Positions 25,653-33,814 are shown, numbered from the stretch's first letter. The stretch is 45,156 nt of DNA from Eubacteriales bacterium (GCA_030525875.1 JAUNDV010000019.1:1-45156), one strand, 5' to 3'. The notes: generated by a model from the sequence alone, not told the origin. Program-made: numbers and translations.

Positions 25653-25997
25653 TTATACTAAGAAAATACCAAGTTTTCTAAATGGTACTTCAACATCCTT
25701 AACTACTACATGTGTTTCAAATACAAGCTCATCGGCATGGAACTCGCCTGTAAGATAAACAGCTGCCTTTTTTCCAGATACTGCATCCTCTGCAACAATA
25801 CCGTAAAGAGCTGAAACATCAGCCTGCCCTTCGCCTGCTGCTGTAATCTTTTTAATCTTTCCATCTGAACCTATTGTTACCGGTGCACCCCTCTTTAATG
25901 CTTCTGCTGCCTCTTTGGAAGCTGTCATTATCGGCATTTTTCTACTTGCAATAAGATTATCCGGCTTGTATTCGTACTTTTCTACTGCTAAACTCAT
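25653..25997 (-). CDS. Head decoration protein (lambda D family)
   Basis: This 114-aa protein has the gpD pattern, an N-terminal DNLIASRKMPIMTAS, then KRGAPVTIGSDGKIKKI, and a C-terminal sheet (ALYGIVAEDAVSGKKAAVYL, EVPFRKLGIFLV). It stabilises the expanded capsid. It lies between protease and capsid genes, as expected. Confidence 0.9.
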   Translation of the reverse strand: MSLAVEKYEYKPDNLIASRKMPIMTASKEAAEALKRGAPVTIGSDGKIKKITAAGEGQADVSALYGIVAEDAVSGKKAAVYLTGEFHADELVFETHVVVKDVEVPFRKLGIFLV

Positions 25998-26014
25998 TTT
26001 TTCACTTGTCTCCT

Positions 26015-27115
26015 TTACTTTTTCCCTACTACCTTTTTAACTGAATCAATGAAGCTATCTTCCTCATCCACTGGATCTAAGCCCGGATCATTTGAAGCTC
26101 CTATATTATTTACTCCGCTTTTCTCAGCATCATTCTTAGATGCATCTAGGAATGCCATACCCTGATTTCTAAAATTTTTAAGGGTTTGCCTTGCAAATGC
26201 CTCTGCACTCATAGGTTCCTCAAACTTTGCCTTATTAGCAAAATCCTCACATCCTGCAATGCACATCTCTTCAATCTCCTTGATTCTCTGTCTCTCGGTG
26301 TTCATTGCATCGGCTCTTGCTGAATCCTCAATTTCTCTGACAAGCTCTGGATAATATTCCCTGAGTTCATCAACTGTTCTAACTTCCATATTGTTACTTT
26401 CCTCCTTTTTAGGATTTTTAATTATATTTACTAAGCCATTTTTAGATATTCTATTTTTAGGCTTATGCATAAAATTAGGTGCCTTATCATAAGGCATATT
26501 CATACTAATGGAATTAATAAAAAGAAGGCCTGAACGATTTTCAACTACATTAGGATCTATAACCTCTGTAATTTCATCAATAAAGCCTTCCTCTTTTGCT
26601 TCTGGTCCTGTAAACCATGTTGTCTTATTCATCATGTCTTCTATATATTCTTTGTCTTTTCCAGTCTTTTTAACATAAAGATTAAGAATATTTTCCTTAC
26701 ATGTTACAAGTGCACTTTTAAGTCCATCAATATCTGTTTCATCAACATAAGAGCATATACCAACCCTTACAGGGTGTATCATGTAACTGCTATCTTCTGC
26801 TGCCATAACCTTATTACAATGACAGGCAACGATAGTTGCTGCGCTAGCACATAAACCGTCAATTACTGCTATCACATTACCCTTGTGCTTTGAAAGCAAA
26901 TTACCTATTGTGTGGGCGGCAAATACATCTCCACCCCCTGAGTTAATTCTTACTGTAATATTTGCTGTTTCACTTATTTCTGCGAGATCATCAGCGAACT
27001 GTTTAGGTGTAACTTCATCTCCCCACCATGTACTATCTGCTATATCGCCATATAAAAACAATTCAACTTCATCATCTGATAAATTCTTGAATTTCCAAAA
27101 TTTATTACTCGGCAT
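26015..27115 (-). CDS. Head maturation protease, ClpP-like (S14), with scaffold tail
   Basis: The N-terminal 200 residues form a ClpP-like serine protease. The oxyanion segment is INSGGGDVFAAHTIGNLL, the catalytic Ser is in GLCASAATIVA (Ser91), and the catalytic His follows in SSYMIHPVRVG (His114). The C-terminal 170 residues are helical and charged (RELVREIEDSARADAMNTE in outline), compatible with a scaffold function cut off during maturation. Its 5' end overlaps the portal gene by 11 bp. The fold family is ClpP, whereas lambda C is an S49 protease, so the head module is not a simple lambda copy. Confidence 0.9.
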   Translation of the reverse strand: MPSNKFWKFKNLSDDEVELFLYGDIADSTWWGDEVTPKQFADDLAEISETANITVRINSGGGDVFAAHTIGNLLSKHKGNVIAVIDGLCASAATIVACHCNKVMAAEDSSYMIHPVRVGICSYVDETDIDGLKSALVTCKENILNLYVKKTGKDKEYIEDMMNKTTWFTGPEAKEEGFIDEITEVIDPNVVENRSGLLFINSISMNMPYDKAPNFMHKPKNRISKNGLVNIIKNPKKEESNNMEVRTVDELREYYPELVREIEDSARADAMNTERQRIKEIEEMCIAGCEDFANKAKFEEPMSAEAFARQTLKNFRNQGMAFLDASKNDAEKSGVNNIGASNDPGLDPVDEEDSFIDSVKKVVGKK

Positions 27116-28688
27116 TTATCTCTCCTTCCGTTATCATATCTACTTCCCTTTTTCTTAACGCTTCCATACGTCTAAGCTTAATGTTCCTGTTGTAGTCTCC
27201 ACCAGTCATCTGCGCTGTTTCATCTTGAGCTGTTGAAAATCCTGCATTTACCCTCTGTATGGCTGCATTAACTTCCTGCACTGGATTAAGGTTTGTCCTT
27301 GCCGGGCCATTCCACATACAACCTGTATATGCCTTTTTAACCACAGGATCAGAAAAATATCCCGGTGCATTTATTCTTCCTCTTGCTACAGCTTCAGAAA
27401 ACCACTCTTCATATATAGGCTGACAAAACATATCTACAAAGGAATCCCTATGCATTGTACATGTGCGCCAAAATTCATTAAGAGCTCCTCTTGCTGCTGA
27501 AAATGAAGTAGTAAACTGTTTAAACATAACCTCTGGTGGTATCTCAAGTGCTGCTCCAATCTGTTTAATAAGTGCGTTCGTAAATACGTCATAGCCTGTA
27601 TTAGGATGCTTAGGATCTGCAAACTGTACTTCTTCTCCAGGATTTAAGCTCAAAATAGCACCCGGTGCCAACTCTATTGTATTTTGATCTAAGGCATCAA
27701 TCTGTTCTTCAGGAGAAAGCATTTCTCCAAAAGGAGCTATATTGTTAGGAGATGCTGACTTCACGAATACAGTAAACATTGATGATAGTACTGCTGCCGT
27801 TATCTCTGCATCTGTATATCTTCCAAGCTGTTTAATTGCTTCCAGCACAGGAGCTAGTATAGGCACACCTCTTAACTGTCCTGCCCTCTCTCTATCCATA
27901 ATTAGAAGAGCATTCCTTCTTCCTGTTTTTTCTCCTATTGTTTCTACTCTTTCCCATTTAAGTTCTTTACTATATACATCATTTGAAAGTGGATGCTGAT
28001 TACATACCCAATAAGCTATAGCAACACCGTCTGCATCAGTTTCTATGCCTTGTACTATTCTATGTACTTTATGCCCATTAACTATACTTGGAACTAATAT
28101 ATCCATTCCATTAGGGCTACAAACTCTATCTGCTTCTACAACTCGCAAATTAAGTTGATATGGCTGATTTATCTGTTTTTTTGTCTGCAATAAAATAAGC
28201 ACATCCCCGTTCATTAGCTGACTAAGATATGCAAGTTTCTGTAATTTATAAAAATTATCTATTCCATCGGCATCACACGTTGATGTATCTGCCCATAAAT
28301 AAAATTCCCTAAGAATATCTGCTTGTAATTTTTCCGTTTCCTCCGCAGATAATTTAAGGAATTCTGAATCTATTTGAGGTGCCGGAAGTAGTCCTCCTGC
28401 TATCACATTAGTACGAAGCGTTTTTAAAGCTGCTGAGGCTGTAGGTATTCCCATATATGCATCTCTACTTCTTTGCCTTAATATGTTTACATTATCTTCT
28501 ATATCCTCTTTACTGCTGCCACCATAATACATCCATCCCCTTAGTGACTTTTTCGTTGTATTGGCTCCGTAATTTCCATATCCACTGTTAATTATATCTA
28601 TGGACTTCCTTGCAATTGTTCTTTTTAAGGCATATCTTGGTGCTACAAGTTTTAGAACTTTATCAAATTTATTTATATTTTTATTCAT
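27105..28688 (-). CDS. Portal protein (lambda B family)
   Basis: The portal is the dodecameric entry vertex for DNA. The 527-aa protein matches the lambda family: SLRGWMYYGGSSKEDI near the N-terminus, QRSRDAYMGIPTASAALKTL, and the C-terminal part LEIPPEVMFKQFTTSFSAAR, ALNEFWRTCTMHRDSFVD. It follows the joining protein and the large terminase, the standard order. Confidence 0.93.
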   Translation of the reverse strand: MNKNINKFDKVLKLVAPRYALKRTIARKSIDIINSGYGNYGANTTKKSLRGWMYYGGSSKEDIEDNVNILRQRSRDAYMGIPTASAALKTLRTNVIAGGLLPAPQIDSEFLKLSAEETEKLQADILREFYLWADTSTCDADGIDNFYKLQKLAYLSQLMNGDVLILLQTKKQINQPYQLNLRVVEADRVCSPNGMDILVPSIVNGHKVHRIVQGIETDADGVAIAYWVCNQHPLSNDVYSKELKWERVETIGEKTGRRNALLIMDRERAGQLRGVPILAPVLEAIKQLGRYTDAEITAAVLSSMFTVFVKSASPNNIAPFGEMLSPEEQIDALDQNTIELAPGAILSLNPGEEVQFADPKHPNTGYDVFTNALIKQIGAALEIPPEVMFKQFTTSFSAARGALNEFWRTCTMHRDSFVDMFCQPIYEEWFSEAVARGRINAPGYFSDPVVKKAYTGCMWNGPARTNLNPVQEVNAAIQRVNAGFSTAQDETAQMTGGDYNRNIKLRRMEALRKREVDMITEGEINAE

Positions 28689-28925
28689 TTATAAATCCCT
28701 CGCCATAAACCTGTATATCTTATTTCTACCACCTTTGTTTTCTTCATCTGTAGCTTCCTGCAATTTTCCTGCCCAATACTCAATCTGTTTTTTAACTAAA
28801 TCAAGATTAGCCCTTGTTAGATTTCTAGATCCTATTTGATAGCTCTGTCCTGTAGCAATCGCGTCCTCAGCTTCAAGCCATGTTTCTAATTTCTGTTCGC
28901 ATAATTTCTTGGAAAAGATTGCCAA
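28689..28925 (-). CDS. Small head-tail joining protein (DUF6148/gpW-like)
   Basis: This 78-aa helical protein (LCEQKLETWLEAEDAIATGQ, then LVKKQIEYWAGKLQEA) is in the gpW position between terminase and portal. I prefer the TTG at 28925. It has a GGAGG site 8 nt upstream, directly after the terminase stop. An upstream ATG at 28940 lies ahead of this ribosome binding site and inside the terminase gene. The sequence pattern SYQIGSRNLTRANLDLVKKQ resembles the DUF6148 family. Confidence 0.8.
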   Translation of the reverse strand: MAIFSKKLCEQKLETWLEAEDAIATGQSYQIGSRNLTRANLDLVKKQIEYWAGKLQEATDEENKGGRNKIYRFMARDL

Positions 28926-28926
28926 T

Positions 28927-30759
28927 TTATATACCTCCATTTAACTTTCTTCTACCAGCTCTTATTTTCTGTACTGTTGCCGTTTCTTTCTGTAAAACAG
29001 GGTTTGCGATTTCTAAAGCTGCTGTAGCATAATTTCTTAAATCCAATGGTTCATTTCTCTTGTATCTGCTATCCTTAATTTCCCATACTGTTACACTACG
29101 GCCTTTTTTAAAACGAACGACCATTTTTTCGCTTGTAAGCCCTCTAAAGTATGCCTCATCATATCCTGCTTCTTCATTTTCTGGAAAATGACAGTAATTA
29201 GGCCCTTTTGCTAAATGTTTCAATCTCTGATAAAGAATAGTCTTCCCGGCATCAACTCCTATAATAAACAATGGAGTTTTTACACGATTATTCGTAGATG
29301 GATTTCTTATATAAGGAACTTCTTGGCCACCTTTACCTTTTATCGCCCATACTCTTCTTTCCCATCTAGGCTTACAAAATCTATATACCTGATCAGTATG
29401 ATGTCCTCCTGAATCTATACATGTTGATAGTATTTTCATCTGAGTACCATCTTTCTTTGAAAATGAAGATAATAAAAACAGGTCTAAGTCCTCCCAAACC
29501 TGTTCTTTTAACATATCACCATATATTTTCTGATAACGTATTCCCCAGCTTTCTTTTCCTGGTCCCCATCCTACTACTTCAACTTCAAATCTATCATCCT
29601 GGACATCTACGCCTGCTGTAAGTACTACTACTTCATCTGGAACTTCAGCATCGTAAATTTCCCTACGGTTATAAAGTTCATTATCTTCAATCTGCTCTCC
29701 TCTTTCTTCCCAGGTTTCGCCTAACTCTGTATTTATCCATACCTTCATTCCTTCAGGATTTCCCTGATCAAGCTGTTCCTTGGCAACTATAAACTTATCT
29801 ACTATTTCTCTCCAACTACAGAATGTTGAAGCCATTGTATTTAAATGGAATCCCCTTGCATCAGCATTTGGATTTTCTGCTATATAATGACCTTTCTTAT
29901 TTTGTTTTTTCCAAACATATTCATTACATTCTGCTCCACACTTTTCACACCTGTACAATATTTCTTTTTTAGGATCATCTTTATCAAAAATCAAATTTGA
30001 CCATACAAAAGGCTGGTACTCTCCACACTTAGGACAAGGAACATTCCATTCTTCCATTGTGCTTTGATTATATTCGGTTTCAATACGGCTTTGCCCTTTT
30101 ATAACAGGTGTAGAAACTATAACTGTTTTTTTATCCCAAAATGTCGTTTGTCTCTTTTCAGCAAGGCTTAATGGATCTCCCTCAGTTCCTGCGGATGTAG
30201 GATATCTATCAACCTCATCAGCAAGTAATACCTTTATAGGACGGCTTGCAAGTCCAGTAGCAGAATTTGCGCCAACTATAGTTATATGTCCACCGGGAAA
30301 GTTTTTCTTCATAATAGTATTGCCCGCATATCTGCTTTTAACATCAACCTTACCTGTCAACCTTGGAGTATCCCTTATCATTGGTGCAAGTCTATCCTTT
30401 GAAAACGTCTGTCCCATTTCCAGTGTTGGTTGCATTACCAGGATAGGTGCAGGAGCATAATCCATGTAATATCCTAAAGTATTAAGAATAAATGCATCTG
30501 TTTTTCCTATCTGTGCAGCCGACATTATTACTACTTTTCTAACATGAGGATCTCCTATAGCATCCATTATTTCTTTTTGATAAGGTGCTTTATCTGTATG
30601 CCATCTCCCGGGTTCAGCACTTGCCTCTGCTGATAACATTCTATATTCATCCGCCCATTCACTAAGGGTAAGTGGAGGCGGAGGTTTTAAATCTTCTATG
30701 CAGCGTTTCATTAAATCTGCTGTTGATTTTTCTATATCAATCGTTTTCTTCATCGTCAT
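28927..30759 (-). CDS. Terminase large subunit (lambda GpA family)
   Basis: This is the packaging motor and nuclease, 610 aa. The ATPase part has the Walker-A-like VVIMSAAQIGKTDAFIL and the Walker B IKVLLADEVDRYP. A zinc site follows (CPKCGEYQPF and CEKCGAECNEY). The nuclease domain begins VVLTAGVDVQDDRFEVEVVG with the further Asp in CIDSGGHHTDQVY. All signatures of a functional GpA-type terminase are seen. It overlaps the upstream small subunit-like gene by 23 bp. Confidence 0.95.
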   Translation of the reverse strand: MTMKKTIDIEKSTADLMKRCIEDLKPPPPLTLSEWADEYRMLSAEASAEPGRWHTDKAPYQKEIMDAIGDPHVRKVVIMSAAQIGKTDAFILNTLGYYMDYAPAPILVMQPTLEMGQTFSKDRLAPMIRDTPRLTGKVDVKSRYAGNTIMKKNFPGGHITIVGANSATGLASRPIKVLLADEVDRYPTSAGTEGDPLSLAEKRQTTFWDKKTVIVSTPVIKGQSRIETEYNQSTMEEWNVPCPKCGEYQPFVWSNLIFDKDDPKKEILYRCEKCGAECNEYVWKKQNKKGHYIAENPNADARGFHLNTMASTFCSWREIVDKFIVAKEQLDQGNPEGMKVWINTELGETWEERGEQIEDNELYNRREIYDAEVPDEVVVLTAGVDVQDDRFEVEVVGWGPGKESWGIRYQKIYGDMLKEQVWEDLDLFLLSSFSKKDGTQMKILSTCIDSGGHHTDQVYRFCKPRWERRVWAIKGKGGQEVPYIRNPSTNNRVKTPLFIIGVDAGKTILYQRLKHLAKGPNYCHFPENEEAGYDEAYFRGLTSEKMVVRFKKGRSVTVWEIKDSRYKRNEPLDLRNYATAALEIANPVLQKETATVQKIRAGRRKLNGGI

Positions 30760-31210
30760 TTACTTCAAATGCCGTATCATAATTACTGAATTCTTCTAGT
30801 ATCTCATTTATGGCTTCTCTTAATAAATCAGCTATTTCTGATTGATCACCATCCATTGTAGATATTGTTGAGGAAAGTTTTGTAGGAAGCGCAAGAAACC
30901 TTGACCTCATATTTAAAAACAAAGTCTTTAAAGCAAGCTCTATATCCTCTGTCTTATGTAGATTTCCATATCTAATTGCATTATCAAGCTCTGCTGCCTT
31001 CCTTTTTTCTGCTGTTAACTTCATTCTCTCAGTTTGCAAGCTTTCTTTGCCAGTTCCTCCAAGAAACTTTATATACTTAAGTATAGATGCTTTCAGATCA
31101 TATAATCCCGGCTTAACTTCATCAATTATACCTTCATCCCTAAGTTGCCTTACTCGCCTCTCTGTAAGTCCTATCCACTGTGCTATTACCTTACTCGTAT
31201 ATAGTTTCAT
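30737..31210 (-). CDS. Terminase small subunit, Nu1-like
   Basis: The 157-aa protein begins with a MerR/Nu1-like winged helix-turn-helix: VIAQWIGLTERRVRQLRDEG, followed by YDLKASILKYI. The rest is helical and charged (ERMKLTAEKRKAAELDNAIR, then the acidic end NDDEEND). This is the pattern of lambda Nu1 DNA-recognition subunits, which partner GpA large subunits. It lies immediately upstream of the large subunit, overlapping it. A second candidate small subunit lies upstream. Confidence 0.85.
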   Translation of the reverse strand: MKLYTSKVIAQWIGLTERRVRQLRDEGIIDEVKPGLYDLKASILKYIKFLGGTGKESLQTERMKLTAEKRKAAELDNAIRYGNLHKTEDIELALKTLFLNMRSRFLALPTKLSSTISTMDGDQSEIADLLREAINEILEEFSNYDTAFEVNDDEEND

Positions 31211-31961
31211 CTCCAGTCTCCATCATATCATCAAACATTCCATCCACAGGATCTTCAATTTCAATTGTACCTGAAGCTCTCATATACATTATGTCAAGAC
31301 GTCTTTTATCTATTTCTAACCTCTTTTCCGTCTCTTCTATAGCCTTAAGACTATTTGCGATTGTTGCTATGCGCCCCTGTACTTTATATAATGCTTCATC
31401 CAATTTAAGCACTCTTTGAAATGCACTATCTTTTGTATACATTCCCATTTGTTGAACAGCACCATCTTTCCCTTTCTTGGGTAATCGCATATCAAGTACT
31501 GAAGATGTTATAAGCTCATCATCCTTCATAGCTTCGTATTCAGCAATCTTAGATAGTATCTTATGCTCCCTTAGTTTAAGTATCTGCAATTCATGTTTTA
31601 AAGCCTCAAGGCTACCACATGGTGTTTTTTCGCAAAGTTCTTTTTCCTCTTCTGTTAACATATCAAAAAAGATGGCGCTATATGCTCCATCCTTTTCTGC
31701 ATTCTTATTTCCCTTGGGTGCTCCATCATGGCTGCCTTTAGCATTTCTGTGACCTTTACTATTTGTATTACCCGGCTGACCACCTCTCTTGCGTTTTGGA
31801 ATATCATCATCCCACTTATCTGCTGCCTTCCAATTTCTTATTGTCTGATAAGAAACTCCAACCTTATCAGCCAGCTCTCTGAGGTTTACTTTTTCGCCTT
31901 TACTTAATTGAGTAAGGTAATCAGCTTTAGCGGCATCTCTTTTTTCGCTCCGCTTTGGCAT
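31191..31961 (-). CDS. XtmA/PBSX-type terminase small subunit-like protein
   Basis: The 256-aa protein begins with the basic and HTH-like pattern of PBSX XtmA: KRDAAKADYLTQLSKG, then LRELADKVGVSYQTIRNWKA. It continues with PKRKRGGQPGNTNSKGHRNA and APKGNKNAEKDGAYSAIFFD, both hallmarks of this small terminase type. The helical C-terminus would oligomerise. It overlaps the Nu1-like gene by 20 bp. Having both types in one phage is unusual. One of them may recognise the packaging site and the other may regulate. An AGGAGGTATAC site precedes the ATG. Confidence 0.88.
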   Translation of the reverse strand: MPKRSEKRDAAKADYLTQLSKGEKVNLRELADKVGVSYQTIRNWKAADKWDDDIPKRKRGGQPGNTNSKGHRNAKGSHDGAPKGNKNAEKDGAYSAIFFDMLTEEEKELCEKTPCGSLEALKHELQILKLREHKILSKIAEYEAMKDDELITSSVLDMRLPKKGKDGAVQQMGMYTKDSAFQRVLKLDEALYKVQGRIATIANSLKAIEETEKRLEIDKRRLDIMYMRASGTIEIEDPVDGMFDDMMETGDETIYE

Positions 31962-31976
31962 TGTATACCTCCTATA

Positions 31977-32005
31977 CTAATAAAAGCCCGGTTTATCCCG
32001 AGCTT
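31977..32005 (-). terminator. Terminator upstream of the late operon
   Basis: On the minus strand AAGCTCGG pairs with CCGGGCTT (one G-T pair) around a 6-nt loop, followed by TTATT. It lies 16-44 bp before the first late gene and would block transcripts arriving from the accessory island, so late expression needs activation or antitermination. Confidence 0.65.
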
Positions 32006-32040
32006 CTATTTTATCTATGATATCATTTTAATACGGAAAA

Positions 32041-32080
32041 CTGCTAGAAACTGCTAAGACCTGCTAGAAACTGCTAAATT
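32041..32080. repeat. Four phased 10-bp direct repeats near the terminase genes
   Basis: Four consecutive 10-mers, each beginning CTGCTA, run without a gap: CTGCTAGAAA, CTGCTAAGAC, CTGCTAGAAA, CTGCTAAATT. The 10-bp period places each on the same DNA face. They lie 80 bp upstream of the small terminase gene. Candidates are terminase-binding R sites of a cos/pac region or operators of the late promoter. Confidence 0.85.
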
Positions 32081-32388
32081 TTTTTATATTTTATTTTAAA
32101 TCCCCGCCTCTTTTTTGCTCCCCATGAGCCGGAAGGCGCAAAAAAATGCACATAGCTAGAAAAATTTTGGGCTTCCCGAACCCGTAACAAAAAATTTCTT
32201 TCTGGAAGTACCTTTTATAAATTTTTTCGTTGTCTCTCCTATGTGCTATTGTTTTATGATTTGTTTTTGAGTTTGTTTTAAGTTTATTTTTGAATTTTTT
32301 TCTTGAAATTTAGTCTGTAAGATGGCATAGCGTAGCTTATACTTAGCTTTCTTATAGTCTTCAATCTAGTAGAATTTAAAAAATAAAA
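32081..32388. other. Gene-free region, candidate packaging (cos/pac) site
   Basis: I find no coding sequence here. The interval combines AT-rich tracts with short GC-rich islands (around 32101-32140 and 32170-32190). It also has inverted repeats TTTTTTGC/GCAAAAAA and GCACATAG (32148-32155) with CTATGTGC (32239-32246). With the phased repeats next to it and the small terminase genes following, a packaging initiation site is the most likely function. No cos cut site can be named from sequence alone. Confidence 0.4.
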
Positions 32389-32413
32389 GGCTTAGGTTAT
32401 AATGCCCTAAGCC
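32375..32413 (-). terminator. Terminator of the RHH gene
   Basis: On the minus strand GGCTTAGG (32413-32406) pairs with CCTAAGCC (32396-32389), and TTTTATTTTTTAAA follows. It closes the small gene at 32442-32633. Confidence 0.8.
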
Positions 32414-32441
32414 GTAATAAAAATGTTTTATATTTTGCGAT

Positions 32442-32633
32442 TTATATTTTATTATCTTCAAGCCACTTATACACAGCACGAGTTACAAACTGACTAATCG
32501 TTAATCCTTCAGCTCCTGCGGCTTTCTCTAGTTTTTCCCTTGTGCCTTTCGGAAATGTTATTGCTATTCTGTCGCGGTGTGCTTTTATCCACCTTGATTG
32601 ACGTTGATTTCTCTTTTTTGTGTCAAGTCCCAT
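32442..32633 (-). CDS. Ribbon-helix-helix (Arc/CopG-type) DNA-binding protein
   Basis: This 63-aa protein has a basic N-terminus (MGLDTKKRNQRQSRWIKAHR) and a ribbon-helix-helix core: DRIAITFPKGTREKLEKAAG and LTISQFVTRAVYKWLEDN. The strand RIAITFP would contact DNA. The gene starts with an AAAGGAGC site and lies 28 bp from a perfect palindrome that is a likely operator. It is divergent from the plus-strand gene set, which it may control. It is not the antitoxin of an adjacent toxin. Confidence 0.85.
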   Translation of the reverse strand: MGLDTKKRNQRQSRWIKAHRDRIAITFPKGTREKLEKAAGAEGLTISQFVTRAVYKWLEDNKI

Positions 32634-32660
32634 CTTTTTTTGCTCCTTTCAAGCGGTTTT

Positions 32661-32687
32661 ATAAATATTATTATAAATAATATTTAT
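32661..32687. promoter_or_regulatory. Perfect 12-bp inverted repeat, likely operator
   Basis: ATAAATATTATT and AATAATATTTAT are perfect inverted copies around a 3-bp centre. The centre region also reads TATAAT on the minus strand, so the palindrome overlaps a possible -10 box of the RHH gene. A dimeric ribbon-helix-helix protein would repress itself here. Confidence 0.7.
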
Positions 32688-32812
32688 GTAGTGTTCTCTA
32701 TACATTTTGCACAAAAAAACAGCCGACTTTTTGGTAAAATCGACTATTGCGTTTTTTCAAGTCTGCGTTTATTTTGAAATTGCGAGGCGGTCAAAACCGC
32801 TGGACACGACAA

Positions 32813-32846
32813 AAAGGCTAACACATCTTTCATAAAGCTAGCCTTT
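32813..32846. terminator. Hairpin between RHH gene and plus-strand gene set
   Basis: AAAGGCTA (32813-32820) pairs with TAGCCTTT (32839-32846). Additional outer pairing, ACGA/TCGT, extends the stem. It lies just before the AGGAGG of the 34-aa gene, so on the plus strand it could also be a leader structure controlling that gene. The T tract is short. Confidence 0.5.
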
Positions 32847-32873
32847 AAATCGTCAAGTTAGGAGGTGGTACAA

Positions 32874-32978
32874 ATGCAATTCATAATCGCTTTGATGAAT
32901 CTACTCATCAAAACAGCTCTTGTTGTTTCTGTGATTATAACCGTTATTAACGGCTTAGATAATGAATCTAGGAAATAA
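32874..32978 (+). CDS. 34-aa hydrophobic membrane peptide
   Basis: The peptide MQFIIALMNLLIKTALVVSV continues IITVINGLDNESRK, a single membrane helix with a short polar tail. A very strong TTAGGAGGTGGT ribosome binding site lies 6 nt before the ATG. It leads the plus-strand gene set. Small peptides like this can be holin-like toxins, leader peptides or membrane modulators. No family is recognised. It is flanked by hairpins on both sides and followed by a perfect palindrome. Confidence 0.55.
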   Translation: MQFIIALMNLLIKTALVVSVIITVINGLDNESRK

Positions 32979-32984
32979 CACCGC

Positions 32985-33004
32985 CTAATGTATATATACA
33001 TTAG
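32985..33004. repeat. Perfect 20-bp palindrome
   Basis: CTAATGTATATATACATTAG is identical to its reverse complement. It lies 7 bp after the 34-aa gene. As DNA it could bind a dimeric regulator; as RNA it would give a weak stem without a T tract in the plus direction, apart from the nearby ACTTTTTTTG at 33008-33017. Confidence 0.75.
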
Positions 33005-33039
33005 CATACTTTTTTTGAAAAGTAAAGAGCAATTACTCA

Positions 33040-33073
33040 TTTAGTGGGTAGGTTTTCAAGCTTACCCACTAAA
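33040..33073 (+). promoter_or_regulatory. Hairpin in the leader of the J-domain gene
   Basis: TTTAGTGGGTA (33040-33050) and TACCCACTAAA (33063-33073) form a perfect 11-bp stem with a 12-nt loop. It ends 18 nt before the GGAGG of the J-domain gene. An A tract follows it, so it is not a plus-strand terminator. It may stabilise or regulate the mRNA. Confidence 0.5.
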
Positions 33074-33105
33074 TCAAAAAAATAATCTTTTGGAGGCATA
33101 AAAAA

Positions 33106-33612
33106 ATGACTAAGTATTTTAATAATTGCAAAACTATAGAAGATGTTAAACAGACATATAAAAGTCTTGTTAAGGAACTTCACCCAGATAATAATATCGC
33201 CCATGATACTACTAAACTATTTCAGGAAATGCAGGCAGAGTATAAAGCAGCTTTCAACCGTTTAAAAAATATACATGTAAATGCAGCCGGCGAAACATAC
33301 GAAAAAGAAACCACTGAAACCGCTGAGGAGTTCGCCGATCTCATCAACAATCTTTACAAACTAGATAACATAATCATTGAGCTTTGCGGATCATGGCTTT
33401 GGATAACAGGCAACACAAAGGAACACAAAAGCGAGCTTAAAGCATTGGGTTTTAAATATGCTTCACAAAAGCATGCTTGGTATTATCACCGTGAGCCTTG
33501 GTACAAAAAAAGCAAGGGCACTTCCTCACTTGATGATATACGCATTAAATACGGTTCTACAGTATTTAACAAAACCTACAGCAACGATATTACAGATAGC
33601 CTTACAGCTTAA
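33106..33612 (+). CDS. J-domain (DnaJ-like) protein of mobile-element type
   Basis: This 168-aa protein has an N-terminal J domain, DVKQTYKSLVKELHPDNNIA, with the HPD motif at residues 26-28 that stimulates Hsp70 ATPase. The C-terminal half (IIIELCGSWLWITGNTKEHK, then LKALGFKYASQKHAWYYH) is a small domain common in plasmid and conjugative-element J proteins of Firmicutes. It may recruit the host DnaK for replication or control. It lacks Gly/Phe and zinc regions of full DnaJ. A GGAGGCAT site precedes the ATG. Orientation is opposite to phage late genes, pointing to acquired cargo. Confidence 0.88.
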   Translation: MTKYFNNCKTIEDVKQTYKSLVKELHPDNNIAHDTTKLFQEMQAEYKAAFNRLKNIHVNAAGETYEKETTETAEEFADLINNLYKLDNIIIELCGSWLWITGNTKEHKSELKALGFKYASQKHAWYYHREPWYKKSKGTSSLDDIRIKYGSTVFNKTYSNDITDSLTA

Positions 33613-33667
33613 TGTTAATAATAAATAACGAAACAAATAAAAAAACAACGAAAAGAGGATACAAACT

Positions 33668-33781
33668 ATGACCAGATTAGAAGAACTTGAGGAGCTTTTA
33701 AACGTCGAATGCCCAAAATATGAAAGCGACTGCACCACATGCCCATATGCGAAGGAATGTAAAGAATATTCAAAACAATAA
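33668..33781 (+). CDS. 37-aa Cys-rich small protein
   Basis: The peptide starts MTRLEELEELLNVE and contains four cysteines in CPKYESDCTTCPYAKEC, compatible with a tiny zinc-binding knuckle. The sequence has an AGAGGATAC ribosome binding site and a clear stop, 34 bp before the next gene. Function is unknown. Its short spacing to both neighbours on the plus strand argues for an operon. Confidence 0.6.
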   Translation: MTRLEELEELLNVECPKYESDCTTCPYAKECKEYSKQ

Positions 33782-33814
33782 CAAAGAGATAAACATAGAA
33801 GGAGGCCAAAATAT

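Noticed and set aside
32858-33040. Minus-strand open frame of 60 codons over the 34-aa gene
   Set aside because: It has no ribosome binding site, runs through the 20-bp palindrome, and opposes the plus-strand peptide gene that has a near-perfect site.
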